From Cognataquiflexum aquatile (GTDB lineage: Bacteria > Bacteroidota > Bacteroidia > Cytophagales > Cyclobacteriaceae): a stretch of DNA of 64,000 nucleotides. Below the pieces are notes generated by a model. The model searched no databases, was not told where the DNA came from, and saw nothing but the letters and a program-made list of their open reading frames with translations. The position numbers were made by a program, and so were the translations under genes. Of this stretch, positions 62,384 to 64,000 are shown piece by piece. The stretch's first letter is position 1; each line of letters begins with the position of its first letter. Location of the stretch: contig NZ_QMIK01000007.1 in assembly GCF_003316845.1 (NCBI RefSeq), positions 1 to 64,000 on the forward strand. The letters are read 5' to 3'.

Positions 62384-63670
62384 TTATTTCCATCCCCCCT
62401 GCATCAACACAAGCAACAAAGCCTGCTGAATAGCCAAGTAGCCATCTTTGTTGATGAAATACTCTCCTAGGCTGTGTGCACCATATCCGATGCCACCGCG
62501 GCCGATGGTCACTGCGGGAATTCCTTTGGAAAAAGGCACATTGCTGTTGGTAGAGCTTGAGCTTAGCTCTGGTTTTTTTCCACCTGTCAGGTAATCAGCG
62601 ACGGCCATGGTCTGTTGGATTAAAGTCGATTCAGGTGATGCGATTCCACTTGGACGGTCTCCTACTTTTTCGATGTCGACAGTCAGGGCTTCGCCTCTGC
62701 GGATGATTTTGTTTTCTTTGGCCAAACCTTCCTGCATGGATTCCAAGAATATTTGGTTGATGCCCTTCAGCTTTTCCTGACTTTCGGAACGCATATCCAC
62801 GAGCATCCACGATTCAAAGGGAATGGAATTGACCGAAGTTCCTCCACCCAAAACAGAAATGCTGTATGTTGTTTTCAAACCCTCTTTGGTAAATTCATCG
62901 GCTTTTGGAACAAATGAAGCAACTGCCTGTGCGAGTGCATTGTGTGGATTTCCAATCCCAAAAGCCCCATAGGAATGTCCCCCAGGGCCTTTGAAAGTTA
63001 CTCTGTAACGGAGCGAGCCAATTCCACCATTGACAATATCTTCCAATCCTCCACCGTCAATGGCAATAAAAGAAGCAATAGGTTGCCCGCCATCGCGGAA
63101 AAGATGCTTCATGCCTTTCAGGTCACCGAGACCTTCTTCCCCGACAGAACCTGTAAACCAGATATCGCTTTCGGTCCTGATGTTTTGACTGCTCATCGTT
63201 TTGACCAAAGCCACCACTACTGCCAATGCCCTGTTGGCATCTGTGATTCCCGGAGCAAATAAGGTATCTCCTTTTTGTTTGACTTTCACATCAGTGCCAA
63301 AGGGAAAAACCGTATCCAAATGCGCGTCGACCACGATAGTCTTGTCCGATTTGGTTCCTTTTCGCAGCGCAATGACATTACCTACCTCATCAGTCCAAAC
63401 GGAGTCGGCCCCAGCTTTGCGTAGCATGTCTGCATAGACAAGACCTTTTTCCTTTTCGTGGAAAGTCGGCGTCGGGATTTCTGTGAGTGTAATCATATCC
63501 TGAATGGTAACCGCATCGATCTCGATAATGTACTCAAATGCCTTTTTTATGGCAGGTTTCTTGGCCAGTTCCTGTACTTCTTTTTGGTATTTGGGTTGGA
63601 TAGTCTGTGCAAAGACATGGTTTCCAATTACCAGGGAAAATACAAGAAGGAAGGTCAGATTCAGTTTCAT
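62384..63670 (-). CDS. M20 family metallopeptidase (secreted)
   Basis: The 428-aa product has a signal peptide (1-21, ending VFAQ). The M20 catalytic domain has the zinc motif VVDAHLDTVFP (His and Asp, about 117), a bridging Asp in ITDANRALAV and the catalytic Glu pair in GSVGEEGLGDL. A lid domain contains YRVTFKGPGGHSYG, and the C-terminal His ligand lies in AHSLGEYF. It resembles tripeptidase T-like aminopeptidases; substrates are probably short peptides in the periplasm. It is monocistronic. Confidence 0.92.
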   Translation of the reverse strand: MKLNLTFLLVFSLVIGNHVFAQTIQPKYQKEVQELAKKPAIKKAFEYIIEIDAVTIQDMITLTEIPTPTFHEKEKGLVYADMLRKAGADSVWTDEVGNVIALRKGTKSDKTIVVDAHLDTVFPFGTDVKVKQKGDTLFAPGITDANRALAVVVALVKTMSSQNIRTESDIWFTGSVGEEGLGDLKGMKHLFRDGGQPIASFIAIDGGGLEDIVNGGIGSLRYRVTFKGPGGHSYGAFGIGNPHNALAQAVASFVPKADEFTKEGLKTTYSISVLGGGTSVNSIPFESWMLVDMRSESQEKLKGINQIFLESMQEGLAKENKIIRRGEALTVDIEKVGDRPSGIASPESTLIQQTMAVADYLTGGKKPELSSSSTNSNVPFSKGIPAVTIGRGGIGYGAHSLGEYFINKDGYLAIQQALLLVLMQGGWK

Positions 63671-63762
63671 TTTTGATGGGATTTGATCAAGCGAATTAGA
63701 ATAAATTCAGGAAAAGGGACAATACCGTCTATAAATATCTCAATGAGAATCATTTAGTTTTT

Positions 63763-64000
63763 TTACAAATCTTCTGAAAGAAAATCAATAGGCCTTATGA
63801 TTTTAATATTTTGGAAGGGATTCAAAACCAATAGATCAGGATCTCCTGACATGAGATAGTCTGCATGTCCATCAACAGCCAAATTCAAAAACATATCATC
63901 TTTTGGGTCTCTGCTTAATTTCAAGACACTGGAAACAGGGATTAAGGAGGACATTGCTATTAACCTTTCCCCGAATTTCACCCTCTTTTCTTTTAAAACA
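63763..64000 (-). CDS. PIN-domain protein (COG1569-like toxin), 5' end outside window
   Basis: The visible 79 codons are the C-terminal half of a PIN-family RNase. SRDPKDDMFLNLAVDGHADYLMSGDPDLLVL carries the conserved acidic residues, and IKIIRPIDFLSEDL ends it, as in the putative toxin-antitoxin PIN family. The frame is open through the right edge of the window (VLKEKRVKFGERL), so the start and any antitoxin gene are not seen. The apparent GTG start at 63979-63981 is internal. Confidence 0.8.
   Translation of the reverse strand, partial: VLKEKRVKFGERLIAMSSLIPVSSVLKLSRDPKDDMFLNLAVDGHADYLMSGDPDLLVLNPFQNIKIIRPIDFLSEDL

Overview
The window looks like a chromosomal segment of a Bacteroidota species, most likely order Cytophagales and close to the Cyclobacteriaceae (Algoriphagus-like). 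This is inferred from the gene content (gene-family recognition from translated sequence, no database search), the moderate-to-low GC, the recurring promoter pattern TTG-N(18-21)-TAnnTTTG typical of Bacteroidota sigma factors, Reg_prop/Y_Y_Y sensor kinases, DUF4421 proteins and double ExbD clusters. Nearly all of it is ordinary, densely packed chromosome with no prophage, insertion sequence or CRISPR array.

Layout. 1-420: promoter and leader of an rRNA operon running left out of the window, then tRNA-Arg. 551-5100: an outer-membrane protein, a PAP2-like phosphatase, rpoN and asnS. 5100-12010: two MFS transporters around the NAD(P)HX repair enzyme, an ExbB/x/ExbD/ExbD proton-channel operon and tRNA-Ser. 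12090-18290: a leftward seven-gene operon (glycosyltransferase, winged-helix protein, SpoIIE phosphatase, polysaccharide deacetylase, glycosyltransferase, TatD, asparaginase). 18300-26130: ruvC, a Crp/Fnr regulator, a beta-helix lipoprotein with a diheme cytochrome, an M1 peptidase and a TonB-dependent receptor. 26180-26870: a tRNA-Val array broken up by a palindrome and by a small GIY-YIG nuclease gene. 27100-36400: small membrane proteins, an ALDH7 dehydrogenase, a DUF4421 protein, a candidate small RNA, a glycosyltransferase, an aminotransferase, and a MarR / ferredoxin reductase / ferredoxin group. 36430-46000: a CPA2 antiporter, both subunits of methylmalonyl-CoA mutase, dnaA, a DUF3298 lipoprotein and meaB. 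46000-49800: HemJ, SCO protein, cytochrome c and a class IV aminotransferase. 49860-56870: an unusual leftward operon with two sensor kinases, an ABC transporter with histidine-rich loops and a DUF3299-like protein. 56990-64000: sucD, a RetSat-like oxidoreductase, an ABC-F protein, an M20-type peptidase and a truncated PIN-domain gene.

How the genes fit together. Methylmalonyl-CoA mutase, its chaperone MeaB and SucD belong to one route from propionyl/methylmalonyl-CoA to succinate. HemJ, SCO and the cytochromes point to aerobic respiration. The ExbB/ExbD operon can energise TonB-dependent receptors such as the one at 24283.

The least explained parts are the tRNA/GIY-YIG locus at 26.2-26.9 kb, a promoter-to-terminator transcription unit without a gene at 30.9-31.0 kb, the two-kinase/ABC operon at 50-57 kb, and several families of small intergenic repeats (26260, 42485, 47033, 60456, 62163).
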